A DNA stretch of 16,450 nt. Source: Pseudomonadota bacterium. GTDB lineage: Bacteria; Pseudomonadota; Alphaproteobacteria; Acetobacterales; Acetobacteraceae. A model generated the notes under the pieces. That model saw nothing but the letters and a program-made list of their open reading frames with translations. It was not told the DNA's origin and did no database searches. Position numbers and translations under genes: made by a program. The stretch lies in NCBI GenBank assembly GCA_021826485.1, contig JAKAZX010000036.1:1-16450 (forward strand), read 5' to 3'. Shown piece after piece: positions 1 to 7,194 of this stretch; the first letter of the stretch is position 1; every line of letters starts with the position of its first letter.

Positions 1-153
1 GCTGGCGGCGGTGGAGGTGATGACGGCGGCGCCGTTCTGGACCTGCACGTCGCCCCAGACGGTATTGAACCCGTTCAGGTTCGGTTGGGAGGAGAAATTA
101 TGATCCCAAACCGTCGTGTAATTGGCGGAATCCAGCGTTCCGGATGCGCTCAT
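1..153 (-). CDS. N-terminus of a probable surface/secreted protein, GH16-like start (partial)
   Basis: Only the first 51 codons are present; the gene continues past the left edge. The ATG lies at 153-151 on the minus strand, with a GGGAG about 12 bases upstream that would be a loosely spaced ribosome binding site. The peptide begins MSASGTLDSANYTTVWDHNF, followed by a stretch with NGFNTVWGDVQVQNGAAVIT. An aromatic 'W..NF' opening followed by 'N.F..VWG' and an 'NGA..ITS' strand resembles the first beta-strands of bacterial glycoside hydrolase family 16 domains, which often sit in extracellular exopolysaccharide-acting proteins with calcium-binding repeats. There is no N-terminal signal peptide, which would fit type I secretion through a C-terminal signal, but the C-terminus is not visible. 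The reading frame is well supported; the family assignment is tentative. It is transcribed away from the exporter operon on its right. Confidence 0.55.
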   Translation of the reverse strand, partial: MSASGTLDSANYTTVWDHNFSSQPNLNGFNTVWGDVQVQNGAAVITSTAAS

Positions 154-441
154 GAGTAACTCTGCTCCCGTCGTCGTGATGCACTTTTTCGTGAATCGTC
201 AGCACACGGGTTCCTAGCGGCGAACATTCCACTGCGGGAACCCCAAAATTGCTGTCGGGGAGTCGGGTTTAATTCCGTCGCAATCCATATTGTTGTGGCA
301 TTCATTCCGGATAGACCGTGTGCCGGCCCTGCCGGACGGGGTTGATCGATGTCAATGCCGCCCCGGATCCGCCGGGCTTAGCTCCCCGTGGCACGGCAGC
401 CTGCCGCCGCCGGGACGCGCCGGAACCGGGAGAATGGCTGG
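154..441. promoter_or_regulatory. Intergenic region between divergent genes, presumed promoters
   Basis: These 288 bases separate two divergent genes and must hold the promoter of the leftward gene and of the exporter operon. The part from about 165 to 310 is visibly richer in A and T than the rest of the window, with a run of five T near 185 and a TTTAATT near 268, as expected for promoter DNA. I find no hexamer pair at convincing -35/-10 spacing and no strong dyad. The open reading frames that cross its right half are shadows of the adaptor gene. No RNA gene or repeat is evident. Confidence 0.35.
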
Positions 442-1542
442 ATGTCAGGCCCATCCGCACTGCCGCGCGAAACCCCGCTGCCCGGCAGGGTCGCCCCGGC
501 GCCGGGCAGGACCCGGCTGCGGCCGCTGCGCATCCTGGCGCTGCTGGCCCTGCTGGCCGTCGGCGGGGCTGCCGCCTGGTGGCGGTTCGCCCCCGCGCCG
601 CCGGTGGCCGCCGGCGTGCTGGCCTATGGCACCATCGACATCCGCCAGTCCCAGCTTGCCTTCAACGACAGCGACCGGATCGCCCGCATCCTGGTGCAGG
701 AGGGCGATCGCGTGCGCCAGGGCCAGTTGCTTGCCGAACTGGACACCGCCCGTCTCCAGGCCGCCGCCGACAAGGCGCAAGCCGACGTGGACGCCGCCCG
801 CAATACGCTGACCCGCCTGCACAACGGCAGCCGGCCGGAGGAGATTGCCCAGGCCCGCGCGGCGCTGGCGGCGGCCCGGGCCACCGAGGCGAATGACCAG
901 ATCACCTACGCGCGCTTTGCCGCGCTTGCCCGCACCAGTGCCGAATCGCTGCTGAACCGCGACAATGCCGAACAGGCGCTGAAAGTCGCCGCCGCCAACC
1001 GCGAGTCCGCCGAACAGGTGCTGGCGCTGGCGGTGGAAGGGCCGCGCTGGGAGGACGTGGCCGTTGCCGAGGCGCAATCGCGGTCCGCCGAGGCGGCGCT
1101 GGCCCTGGCGCGCCGGCAGCTTGCCGACGCGCGGCTGGTCGCCCCCGCCGACGGCACCATCGAGGACCGCATTCTCGAAGTGGGGGACATGGCCACGCCC
1201 GACCGGCCGGCGCTGACGCTCGACCTTTCCAACCCCGTCTATGCCCGCGCCTACCTGCCGGAACGCGAACTCGGCCGCGTGCGGCCCGGCATGCGCGCCT
1301 ATATCGAGTCGGATGCCTATCCCGGCGAGCGGTTTGCGGCCTGGGTCGGCTTCATCGCGACCACGGCAGAGTTCACCCCCAAGACGGTGGAGACCACCGA
1401 GGTCCGCACCGAACTCGTCTATCGGATGCATGTCTATGCCTGCAATCCGGAAGGCCGGTTGCGCCTGGGTGCCCCGGTGACCGTGGTGGTCCCGCTGAAC
1501 GACAACGCGCCGTCATCAGGCGGGGAGCGGCCGTGTGGCTGA
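442..1542 (+). CDS. ybhG: YbhG-like HlyD-family periplasmic adaptor of an ABC exporter
   Basis: This membrane fusion protein would be anchored in the inner membrane and bridge the ABC permeases to an outer-membrane channel. From the ATG at 442 it has 366 residues: a basic cytoplasmic N-terminus, one membrane segment at about residues 30-49 (ILALLALLAVGGAAAWW), a lipoyl-like half motif ('V.EGDRVRQGQLLAELD'), a long alanine-rich alpha-helical hairpin at about 100-225, the returning lipoyl half ('VAPADGTIEDRILEVGDMA'), and a beta-barrel containing AEFTPKTVETTEVRTELVYR. That last block and the NGSRPEEIAQA stretch in the hairpin are hallmarks of the E. coli YbhG/YhiI-type adaptors. The ATG at 442 is preferred because GGGAG (428-432) lies 9 bases upstream; an in-frame GTG at 388 would add 18 residues without a clear ribosome binding site. 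The stop overlaps the start of the ATPase gene by 8 bases, so translation is probably coupled. The exported substrate is unknown. Confidence 0.88.
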   Translation: MSGPSALPRETPLPGRVAPAPGRTRLRPLRILALLALLAVGGAAAWWRFAPAPPVAAGVLAYGTIDIRQSQLAFNDSDRIARILVQEGDRVRQGQLLAELDTARLQAAADKAQADVDAARNTLTRLHNGSRPEEIAQARAALAAARATEANDQITYARFAALARTSAESLLNRDNAEQALKVAAANRESAEQVLALAVEGPRWEDVAVAEAQSRSAEAALALARRQLADARLVAPADGTIEDRILEVGDMATPDRPALTLDLSNPVYARAYLPERELGRVRPGMRAYIESDAYPGERFAAWVGFIATTAEFTPKTVETTEVRTELVYRMHVYACNPEGRLRLGAPVTVVVPLNDNAPSSGGERPCG

Positions 1543-3268
1543 GCCGGGGCATCCGCCGGCGCTGCGCTTTGCCGCGGTCAGCAAGGGGTTCGGCGCCGGC
1601 GCCCGCCGGAACGCGGCCATCCGCGACCTGACGCTGTCGATCCCGGTCGGGCGCATCACCGGCCTGCTCGGCCCAGACGCGGCCGGCAAGACCACGCTGT
1701 TGCGCCTCGCCGCCGGATTGCTGCGCGCCGATGCCGGACAGGTGCATGTGCTGGGGCTGGATGCCACGCGCGACGCCGCCCGCATCCAGGCGCGCATCGG
1801 CTACATGCCGCAGCGGTTCGGCCTGTACGAGGACCTCTCGGTGCAGGAGAATCTCGATCTTTATGCCCAGCTTCAGGGTCTGCAACCGGCCGAGCGGCCG
1901 GCCCGCTATGCGGAGCTGCTGCGGCTGACCGCGCTCGGCCCGTTCGGCGCGCGGCGCGCCGGGGCCTTGTCCGGCGGCATGAAGCAGAAGCTGGGCCTTG
2001 CCTGCGCCCTGCTGCGGGTGCCGGACCTGCTGCTGCTCGATGAGCCGACGGTCGGCGTGGACCCGATCTCGCGGCGCGAGCTCTGGACGATCGTGGCGGA
2101 TTTGCGGAACCGCGGCGTCAGCGTGCTGGTGTCCACCGCCTATCTGGACGAAGCCCAGCGCTGCGACGAGGTGGTGCTGCTCGACAATGGCAGCCTGCTC
2201 GCGCAGGGACCGCCGGAGGCGATGGCCGCGGACCTGGCCGGCCGATGCTACGCCGTGCGCCACGCGATGGTCGATCGGCGGACATTGCAGCAACGCCTGC
2301 TGGCGACCGGGGGCGTCATCGACGCGCGGCTGGAAGGTACCGGCGTGCGGGCGCTGCTTGCCGCCGGTGCCGCACCCGCGCCGTCGGACGGGGAGGCGTG
2401 GCAGACGGTTCCGCCCGAATTCGCCGATGTGTTCGTGGATCGGTTGCAGGCGCGCCGCGCCCGTCGCGTGCCCGCGGCGGTGGCGCCGACGGTGGCGGCG
2501 GAGAACGATACGGTGCTGCACGTCGCCGGGCTGAACCGCTGGTTCGGGAAGTTCCGCGCCGTCGCCGACGTGAGCTTCGACGTGGCGCGCGGCGAGGTGT
2601 TCGGGCTGCTTGGCGCCAACGGTGCCGGCAAGACGACGACATTCCGCATGCTATGCGGCCTGCTGCCCGCATCCACTGGCGAGTTGCGCGTGGCCGGGCA
2701 GGATCTGCGCACGGCACCGGCCGAGGCGCGCCGGCGGATCGGCTATGTGGCGCAGAAATTCGCGCTGTACGGCAATCTCAGTGTGGCGCAGAATCTTTCG
2801 TTCTTCGCCGCCGCCTACGGCTTGCGCGGCGATCGTCTGCGCGCGCGCCTGGATTGGGCGGAGGCGGAGTTCGAACTCGGCGCGTTCATGACGATGAACG
2901 CGGCCGATATCCCGCTCGGCTACAAGCAGCGGCTGGCGCTGGCCTGCGCGCTGCTGCACGAGCCGCCGATCCTGTTTCTCGACGAGCCGACCTCGGGCGT
3001 CGATCCGCTCTCCCGCTCGGAGTTCTGGCAGCGGATCAACCAGTATGCGGCTGCCGGAACGACGGTGCTGATCACCACGCATTTCATGGACGAGGCCGAG
3101 TATTGCGACCGGCTGGTGCTGATGTCGCAGGGCAGCGTGCTGGCCGCGGGCACGCCCGCCGAGGTCCGCGCCCGCGCGGCGACGCCGGAACTGCCGGACC
3201 CGACGATGGAGGATGCCTTCATCGGTCTGATCGCAGCCCACGAAGCCGGCCTGCGGCGGGCGGCATGA
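1535..3268 (+). CDS. ybhF: YbhF-like ABC transporter ATPase with two fused nucleotide-binding domains
   Basis: A 577-residue cytoplasmic ATPase, nearly the same length as E. coli YbhF (578). The first domain has Walker A GPDAAGKT (46-53), signature LSGGMKQ (145-151) and Walker B/D-loop LLLLDEPTVGVDP (D169, E170). A linker of roughly 100 residues follows. The second domain has Walker A GANGAGKT (360-367), an altered signature PLGYKQR (460-466) and Walker B LFLDEPTSGVDP (D483, E484), then an H-loop in TTHFMDEAEYCD. The altered second signature is normal for the YbhF branch (E. coli has PLGFKQR there) and is not decay. The start is GTG at 1535, with GGGGAG at 1522-1527, inside the end of the adaptor gene. 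The stop overlaps the next ATG in an ATGA arrangement. It supplies energy for export with the two permeases that follow. E. coli YbhFSR is reported to act as a drug and Na+/H+ exporter; whether this one shares that substrate is unknown. Confidence 0.93.
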   Translation: MAEPGHPPALRFAAVSKGFGAGARRNAAIRDLTLSIPVGRITGLLGPDAAGKTTLLRLAAGLLRADAGQVHVLGLDATRDAARIQARIGYMPQRFGLYEDLSVQENLDLYAQLQGLQPAERPARYAELLRLTALGPFGARRAGALSGGMKQKLGLACALLRVPDLLLLDEPTVGVDPISRRELWTIVADLRNRGVSVLVSTAYLDEAQRCDEVVLLDNGSLLAQGPPEAMAADLAGRCYAVRHAMVDRRTLQQRLLATGGVIDARLEGTGVRALLAAGAAPAPSDGEAWQTVPPEFADVFVDRLQARRARRVPAAVAPTVAAENDTVLHVAGLNRWFGKFRAVADVSFDVARGEVFGLLGANGAGKTTTFRMLCGLLPASTGELRVAGQDLRTAPAEARRRIGYVAQKFALYGNLSVAQNLSFFAAAYGLRGDRLRARLDWAEAEFELGAFMTMNAADIPLGYKQRLALACALLHEPPILFLDEPTSGVDPLSRSEFWQRINQYAAAGTTVLITTHFMDEAEYCDRLVLMSQGSVLAAGTPAEVRARAATPELPDPTMEDAFIGLIAAHEAGLRRAA

Positions 3269-4380
3269 ACGCGGGGCGGCTGCGCGGGCTGATCCGGAAG
3301 GAGAGCGTGCAGATCCTGCGCGATCCCTCGGCGCTGGCGATTGCCTTCGTGCTGCCGCTGTTCCTGCTGCTGCTGTTCGGGTACGGCGTGTCGCTGAATG
3401 CCGAGCACGTGCCGGTGGGCGTGGTGGCCGAGCACCCGAACCCGCAGACCGACCCGTTCGTCGCCACGCTGCGCCGCTCGCGCTACTTCGACGTGCACAC
3501 GCTGCCGAGTCCGGCCGCGGCGCAGATCGCCATGGCGCGCCGCCAGATCAGCAGCTTCGTCTGGCTGCGCAGCGACTTCGCGCGCCAGACACTCGGCAGC
3601 GGGCCGGCGACGATCGGCGTCGCGCTGAACGGTGTCGATGCCAACACGGCGCGGCTGGTGCAGGGCTACCTCACCCAATCCTGGCAGATCTGGCTTGCAC
3701 AGTTGCAGCAGGAGCAAGGCGGCGCACTGGCCTTCCCGGTGGGATTGCAGACGCGCATCTGGTTCAATCCGGCGCTGCGCAGCCGCGATTACCTGGTGCC
3801 GGGTCTGATCGCCGTCATCATGACGCTGATCGGCGCGCTGCTGACCGCGCTCGTGGTGGCGCGCGAGTGGGAGCGCGGCACCATGGAGGCGCTGATGGCC
3901 TCGCCGGTGACGATGGCGGAAATCCTGTTCGGCAAGCTGCTGCCGTATTTCGTGCTCGGCATGGGCGGCATGGCGCTGTCGGTGGCGCTGGCCGTGTTCC
4001 TGTTCGCCGTGCCGTTGCAGGGCAGCGTGCTGGTGCTGGCCGCGGTCTCCGCGCTGTTCCTGCTGGTGGCGCTGGGCATGGGGCTGCTGATCTCCTCCTT
4101 GGCACGCAACCAGTTCGTCGCCGGCCAGATCGCCATCGTCGTCACCTTCCTGCCGGCGTTCATCCTGTCGGGCTTCATTTTCGACATCCGCTCGATGCCG
4201 CTGCCGATCCGGCTCATCACGCATGTCCTGCCGGCGCGCTATTTTGTCTCCAGCCTGCAAACCCTGTTCCTGGCCGGCAACGTATGGGCGGTGGTGCTGC
4301 CCGACATTGCCGCGCTGGCGCTGATGGCGGCGTTTTTTCTCGGCGTCACGCTGTGGCGCTCGCACAAGCGGCTCGACTGA
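3265..4380 (+). CDS. ybhS: YbhS-like ABC-2 type permease
   Basis: A 371-residue inner-membrane subunit. The start is set by the ATG at 3265, which overlaps the ATPase stop (ATGA) and gives the expected opening 'RLRGLIRKESVQILRDP'. The layout is that of the ABC-2 permease family: an amphipathic N-terminal helix, a first membrane segment (AIAFVLPLFLLLLFGYG, about 25-41), a large periplasmic loop of about 130 residues, and then five membrane segments in the C-terminal half. Conserved family landmarks are FNPALRSRDYLVPGLIA, the 'WERGTMEALMASPVT' coupling region after the second segment, and ILSGFIFDIRSMP before the last. It should pair with the following permease as a heterodimer driven by the double ATPase. 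Frames extending upstream into the ATPase gene are shadows. Confidence 0.92.
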   Translation: MNAGRLRGLIRKESVQILRDPSALAIAFVLPLFLLLLFGYGVSLNAEHVPVGVVAEHPNPQTDPFVATLRRSRYFDVHTLPSPAAAQIAMARRQISSFVWLRSDFARQTLGSGPATIGVALNGVDANTARLVQGYLTQSWQIWLAQLQQEQGGALAFPVGLQTRIWFNPALRSRDYLVPGLIAVIMTLIGALLTALVVAREWERGTMEALMASPVTMAEILFGKLLPYFVLGMGGMALSVALAVFLFAVPLQGSVLVLAAVSALFLLVALGMGLLISSLARNQFVAGQIAIVVTFLPAFILSGFIFDIRSMPLPIRLITHVLPARYFVSSLQTLFLAGNVWAVVLPDIAALALMAAFFLGVTLWRSHKRLD

Positions 4381-4381
4381 C

Positions 4382-5488
4382 ATGGCAGCTCTGCTGGCGC
4401 TGATCCGCAAGGAGTTCCTCGCGCTGCTGCGCGACAAGGCAAGCAGGTTCGTGCTGATCGGGCCGCCGCTGATCCAGCTTCTGGTGTTCAGCTACGCCGC
4501 CACCTTCGACCTCAACAACATTCCCTTCGTGGTGATCAACGAGGACCCCGGCTTCGCCGGGCGGCAGGTGGTCGCGCGCTTTGCCGGCGCGCCCGCCTTC
4601 CGCGAGGTCGCGGCGCTCCCATCCACCGCCGGCGTGGCGGCGCTGATCGACCGCAACGACGCCCTGTTGGCGATCCATGTCGATCGGACGTTCACCCGCA
4701 GCCTGCTCGCCGGCCGCCCGGCGCCGCTGCAGATCGTGATCGACGGCCGCAACTCCAACACCGCCGCCATCGCACTCAGCTACGCGAGCGACATCGTGCT
4801 CGGCTTCGATGCCGAATGGGTGGCCGCGCATGGCGGCGCCTCCACGCCGGCGGTGCTGGACGTGCGCGCCTGGTACAATCCCAACCTGCTGTCGCGCTGG
4901 TTCGTGGTACCCGGCATCGTCGGACTGCTGACGTTCGTCGTCACCATCCTGGTCAGCGGCCTGTCGGTGGTGCGCGAGCGCGAGGCCGGCACGTTCGACC
5001 AGTTGCTGGTCACGCCGTACCGGCCATGGGAAATCCTGCTGGCAAAGGCAACGCCCGGCCTGTTGATCGGCTCGGCCGAGGCGGCGCTGATCGTCGCGGT
5101 CGCGGTGTTCTGGTTCGGCGTCCCGCTGATCGGCAGCCTGGCCGCCCTGGCGCTGGGGCTCGAACTGTTCCTGGTCTCGGCGATCGGCATCGGCCTGATG
5201 ATCTCCTCGCTCGCCGCCACGCAGCAGCAGGGACTGCTGGGCGCCTTCCTGTTTCTCGTGCCGGCGATCATCCTGTCGGGCTTCGCGACGCCGATCGCCA
5301 ACATGCCGCGCGCGGTGCAGTACGTCACCTACGTCAACCCCATGCGCTACCTGATGGTGATCCTGCGCGGCACCTTCCTGGAGGGCGACGGCATTGCGGA
5401 TCTCGCGGGGCAGTACTGGCCGCTCGCGCTGCTCGGCATCGGCAGCCTCGCCGCCGCGACCATCCTGGCGCGGCGGCGGATGAGCTGA
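4382..5488 (+). CDS. ybhR: YbhR-like ABC-2 type permease
   Basis: This 368-residue inner-membrane permease has the same length as E. coli YbhR. It starts one base after the preceding stop, so it is translated as part of the operon; upstream sequence offers only a weak AAGCGG. It has the ABC-2 fold: 'ALIRKEFLALLRDK' amphipathic start, first membrane segment (FVLIGPPLIQLLVFSYAA), a periplasmic domain containing VVINEDP and VVIDGRNSN, then YNPNLLSRWFVVPGIVG entering the second segment, the coupling motif 'REREAGTFDQLLVTP', and further membrane segments through IILSGFATPIANMP. It is distinct from the preceding permease, so the transporter core is probably a heterodimer. The gene ends inside a hairpin shared with the convergent gene on the right and is the last member of the exporter operon. 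Confidence 0.92.
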   Translation: MAALLALIRKEFLALLRDKASRFVLIGPPLIQLLVFSYAATFDLNNIPFVVINEDPGFAGRQVVARFAGAPAFREVAALPSTAGVAALIDRNDALLAIHVDRTFTRSLLAGRPAPLQIVIDGRNSNTAAIALSYASDIVLGFDAEWVAAHGGASTPAVLDVRAWYNPNLLSRWFVVPGIVGLLTFVVTILVSGLSVVREREAGTFDQLLVTPYRPWEILLAKATPGLLIGSAEAALIVAVAVFWFGVPLIGSLAALALGLELFLVSAIGIGLMISSLAATQQQGLLGAFLFLVPAIILSGFATPIANMPRAVQYVTYVNPMRYLMVILRGTFLEGDGIADLAGQYWPLALLGIGSLAAATILARRRMS

Positions 5489-5504
5489 CCGCAGCGGCGG
5501 TCAG
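5485..5504. terminator. Hairpin shared by two convergent genes
   Basis: A perfect inverted repeat of 8 bases (CTGACCGC at 5485-5492 and GCGGTCAG at 5497-5504) with a four-base loop AGCG. It spans the whole 12-base gap between the exporter operon and the AhpD-like gene and includes both stop codons (TGA at 5486-5488; TCA, read as TGA on the minus strand, at 5501-5503). A compact GC-rich stem placed symmetrically between convergent genes suggests a bidirectional transcription stop or RNA 3'-end stabiliser. Neither side has a run of T, so a classical intrinsic terminator is not proven. Confidence 0.5.
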
Positions 5505-5860
5505 GCTGGCTTGGCGGCCTTCGCGCTGATCTGATCGACGGCTTCCAGCGCCTTCGCGGCATACATCGCCGACGGGCCGGCGCCCATGTAGATCGCCATC
5601 GCCAGAGTCTCGGCAACCGATTCGCGGGATGCGCCATGCCGGATCGCGCCTTCGGCGTGGTAGGCGATGCAGGGGTCGCAGCGGATCGCGACGCTGATGC
5701 CGAGCGCGACCAGCTCCTTCGTGCGCTGGTCCAGGGCGCCGCCGGCATGGGCCGCGCGCGCCATGTCCCCGAACGCCTTCATCACCTCCGGCGCCGCCTG
5801 CCGCAGATCGCGGACGGCGCCGTTCATCCCGCCGATCAGCGCAAGCCAGTCCTCAACCAT
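5501..5860 (-). CDS. Carboxymuconolactone decarboxylase-family (AhpD-like) protein
   Basis: A 119-residue all-helical protein of the CMD/AhpD family. The core ELVALGISVAIRCDPCIAYH (residues 49-68) holds the redox pair C61-x-x-C64, a glutamate (E49) and H68, the arrangement of AhpD-like alkylhydroperoxidases and not of true gamma-carboxymuconolactone decarboxylases, which lack the cysteine pair. A conserved GASREEVAE-like segment (here GASRESVAE, 76-84) and AIYMGAGPS follow. The start ATG at 5860-5858 has GGGAG upstream. It is the last gene of the minus-strand nitrogen arm, 72 bases after the ammonium transporter stop, with a possible hairpin between them, so it may be only partly co-expressed. 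Likely role: a thiol-dependent peroxidase or reductase, or a small-molecule-handling protein of unknown substrate. Its tie to ureide metabolism is not obvious. Confidence 0.85.
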   Translation of the reverse strand: MVEDWLALIGGMNGAVRDLRQAAPEVMKAFGDMARAAHAGGALDQRTKELVALGISVAIRCDPCIAYHAEGAIRHGASRESVAETLAMAIYMGAGPSAMYAAKALEAVDQISAKAAKPA

Positions 5861-5900
5861 CTCCGTTCTCCCGCATCATTCGATGGGGACGGAAGCTAGC

Positions 5901-5933
5901 ACGCCCGGCCGGCCCGATCACCTGCCCGGGCGT
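5901..5933 (-). terminator. Possible hairpin at the end of the ammonium transporter gene
   Basis: A perfect 8-base inverted repeat (ACGCCCGG at 5901-5908, CCGGGCGT at 5926-5933) with a 17-base loop. In the direction of transcription it begins at the last base of the transporter stop codon. It lacks a T run afterwards (the following minus-strand bases are GCTAGCTTCC), so it might weaken read-through into the downstream AhpD-like gene or protect the 3' end rather than terminate fully. Confidence 0.3.
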
Positions 5934-7174
5934 CAGAGGCCCTGGGGGTACGCCTCCTCGCCGTGCAGTTCGATGTCGAGCCCCGCGGTCTGCACGCGGG
6001 CCGAGACCCGGGCCGGCGTCACCCGGTCGATGAGCCAGAGCGCCGCATAGGTGAACACGAACGCCCAGCCGGCGGCGAGCAGGGCGGCGATGCACTGCTT
6101 GGCGAAGAACGAAGCGCCGCCGAGCAGCAGCCCGTCGGCACCGCTGGCATTCCAGCCGCGGGAGGCAAACACGCCGAGCAGGATCACGCCGAGGAAACCG
6201 CCCACGCCGTGAACGCCCCACACGTCGAGCGCATCGTCCCACCCCATGCGGTTCTTCAGGGCCACCGCATAGTAGCAGACGATGCTGGCGGCGATGCCGA
6301 TGACGATCGCGGAAGTGACGGAGACATAGCCGGCGGCCGGCGTGATGGTGGCAAGCCCGGCCACCGTGCCGGTCAGCAGGCCGACGAATTTCGGCTGCCG
6401 TGCCTGCGCCCATTCCAGGAACAGCCAGGTGACGCCGGCGAACGACGCGGCGACGTCGGTGTTGAGGAATGCGGACGCGGTGACGGCATCGACGCGCAGT
6501 TCGGAGCCAGCGTTGAAGCCATACCAGCCGAACCACAGCAGCCCGGTGCCGAGTGCGATCAGCGGCACGTTGTGCGGCTTCTCCACGCTGCTGCGCCGGC
6601 CGACGAAGAACACCGAGGCCAGGGCGGCGAATCCCGCCGTCGCATGCACCACGATGCCGCCGGCGAAATCCAGCACGCCCCATTGCGCCAGGATGCCGTC
6701 GGCGCTCCAGACCATGTGCACGAAGGGGAAATACACGAACACCAGCCACAGCGTCAGGAACAGCAGATATGCCTTGAAGGTGACGCGGTCGGCGAATGCG
6801 CCGGTGATCAGGGCGGGCGTGATGATCGCGAACATCATCTGGTAGGCGACATGCACGACCAGCGGGATGCCGGCGTCGTTGCCGGCGAACATCGTCTGCA
6901 ACTTCACGCCGCGCAGGAATGCGTACGCGGTCGGATCGCCGATGATGCCGTGCCAGGTCGGGCCGAAGCACATCGAATAGCCGAACGCCACCCACAGCAC
7001 GGTGGTCCAGCACAGCGACACGAAACTCTGCATCATCACGCTCAGCACGTTCTTCCGCCCCACCAGGCCGCCGTAGAAAAAGGCGAGGCCCGGGGTCATC
7101 AGCATGACCAGGCTGGCGCAGATCAGCATGAAGGCGGTATTGCCGATGTCGATCGCCGTGGTCGGCGCGTTCAT
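5933..7174 (-). CDS. amt: Ammonium transporter, Amt family
   Basis: A 413-residue inner-membrane channel/transporter for ammonium with about 11 membrane segments. It begins directly at the first segment (FMLICASLVMLMTPGLAFFYGG), without the signal peptide of E. coli AmtB. Visible family residues are the Amt signature AIITPALITGAFADR (116-130), with a gate phenylalanine at F115, D169 and the first pore histidine H177 in LDFAGGIVVHATAG, and the second pore histidine H322 in VWGVHGVGGFLG. A conserved cytoplasmic C-terminal tail (GLDIELHGEEAY) should allow gating. GGGAGGAAA precedes the ATG by 7 bases. Only 20 bases separate it from the carbamate kinase stop, so it belongs to the same operon. No glnK gene lies beside it, which is unusual for amt genes and suggests that it serves this catabolic cluster, keeping ammonium released from ureides inside the cell. 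Confidence 0.96.
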   Translation of the reverse strand: MNAPTTAIDIGNTAFMLICASLVMLMTPGLAFFYGGLVGRKNVLSVMMQSFVSLCWTTVLWVAFGYSMCFGPTWHGIIGDPTAYAFLRGVKLQTMFAGNDAGIPLVVHVAYQMMFAIITPALITGAFADRVTFKAYLLFLTLWLVFVYFPFVHMVWSADGILAQWGVLDFAGGIVVHATAGFAALASVFFVGRRSSVEKPHNVPLIALGTGLLWFGWYGFNAGSELRVDAVTASAFLNTDVAASFAGVTWLFLEWAQARQPKFVGLLTGTVAGLATITPAAGYVSVTSAIVIGIAASIVCYYAVALKNRMGWDDALDVWGVHGVGGFLGVILLGVFASRGWNASGADGLLLGGASFFAKQCIAALLAAGWAFVFTYAALWLIDRVTPARVSARVQTAGLDIELHGEEAYPQGL

Positions 7175-7194
7175 TGTGGTTTCCTCCCAGAGTG

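Noticed and set aside
388..441. GTG start adding 18 residues to the YbhG-like adaptor
   Set aside because: It has no clear Shine-Dalgarno, while ATG 442 has GGGAG at good spacing and gives a normal N-terminus.
2912..2932. Altered ABC signature PLGYKQR in the second ATPase domain, first read as an inactivated site
   Set aside because: E. coli YbhF has the near-identical PLGFKQR at this place, so it is a family trait.
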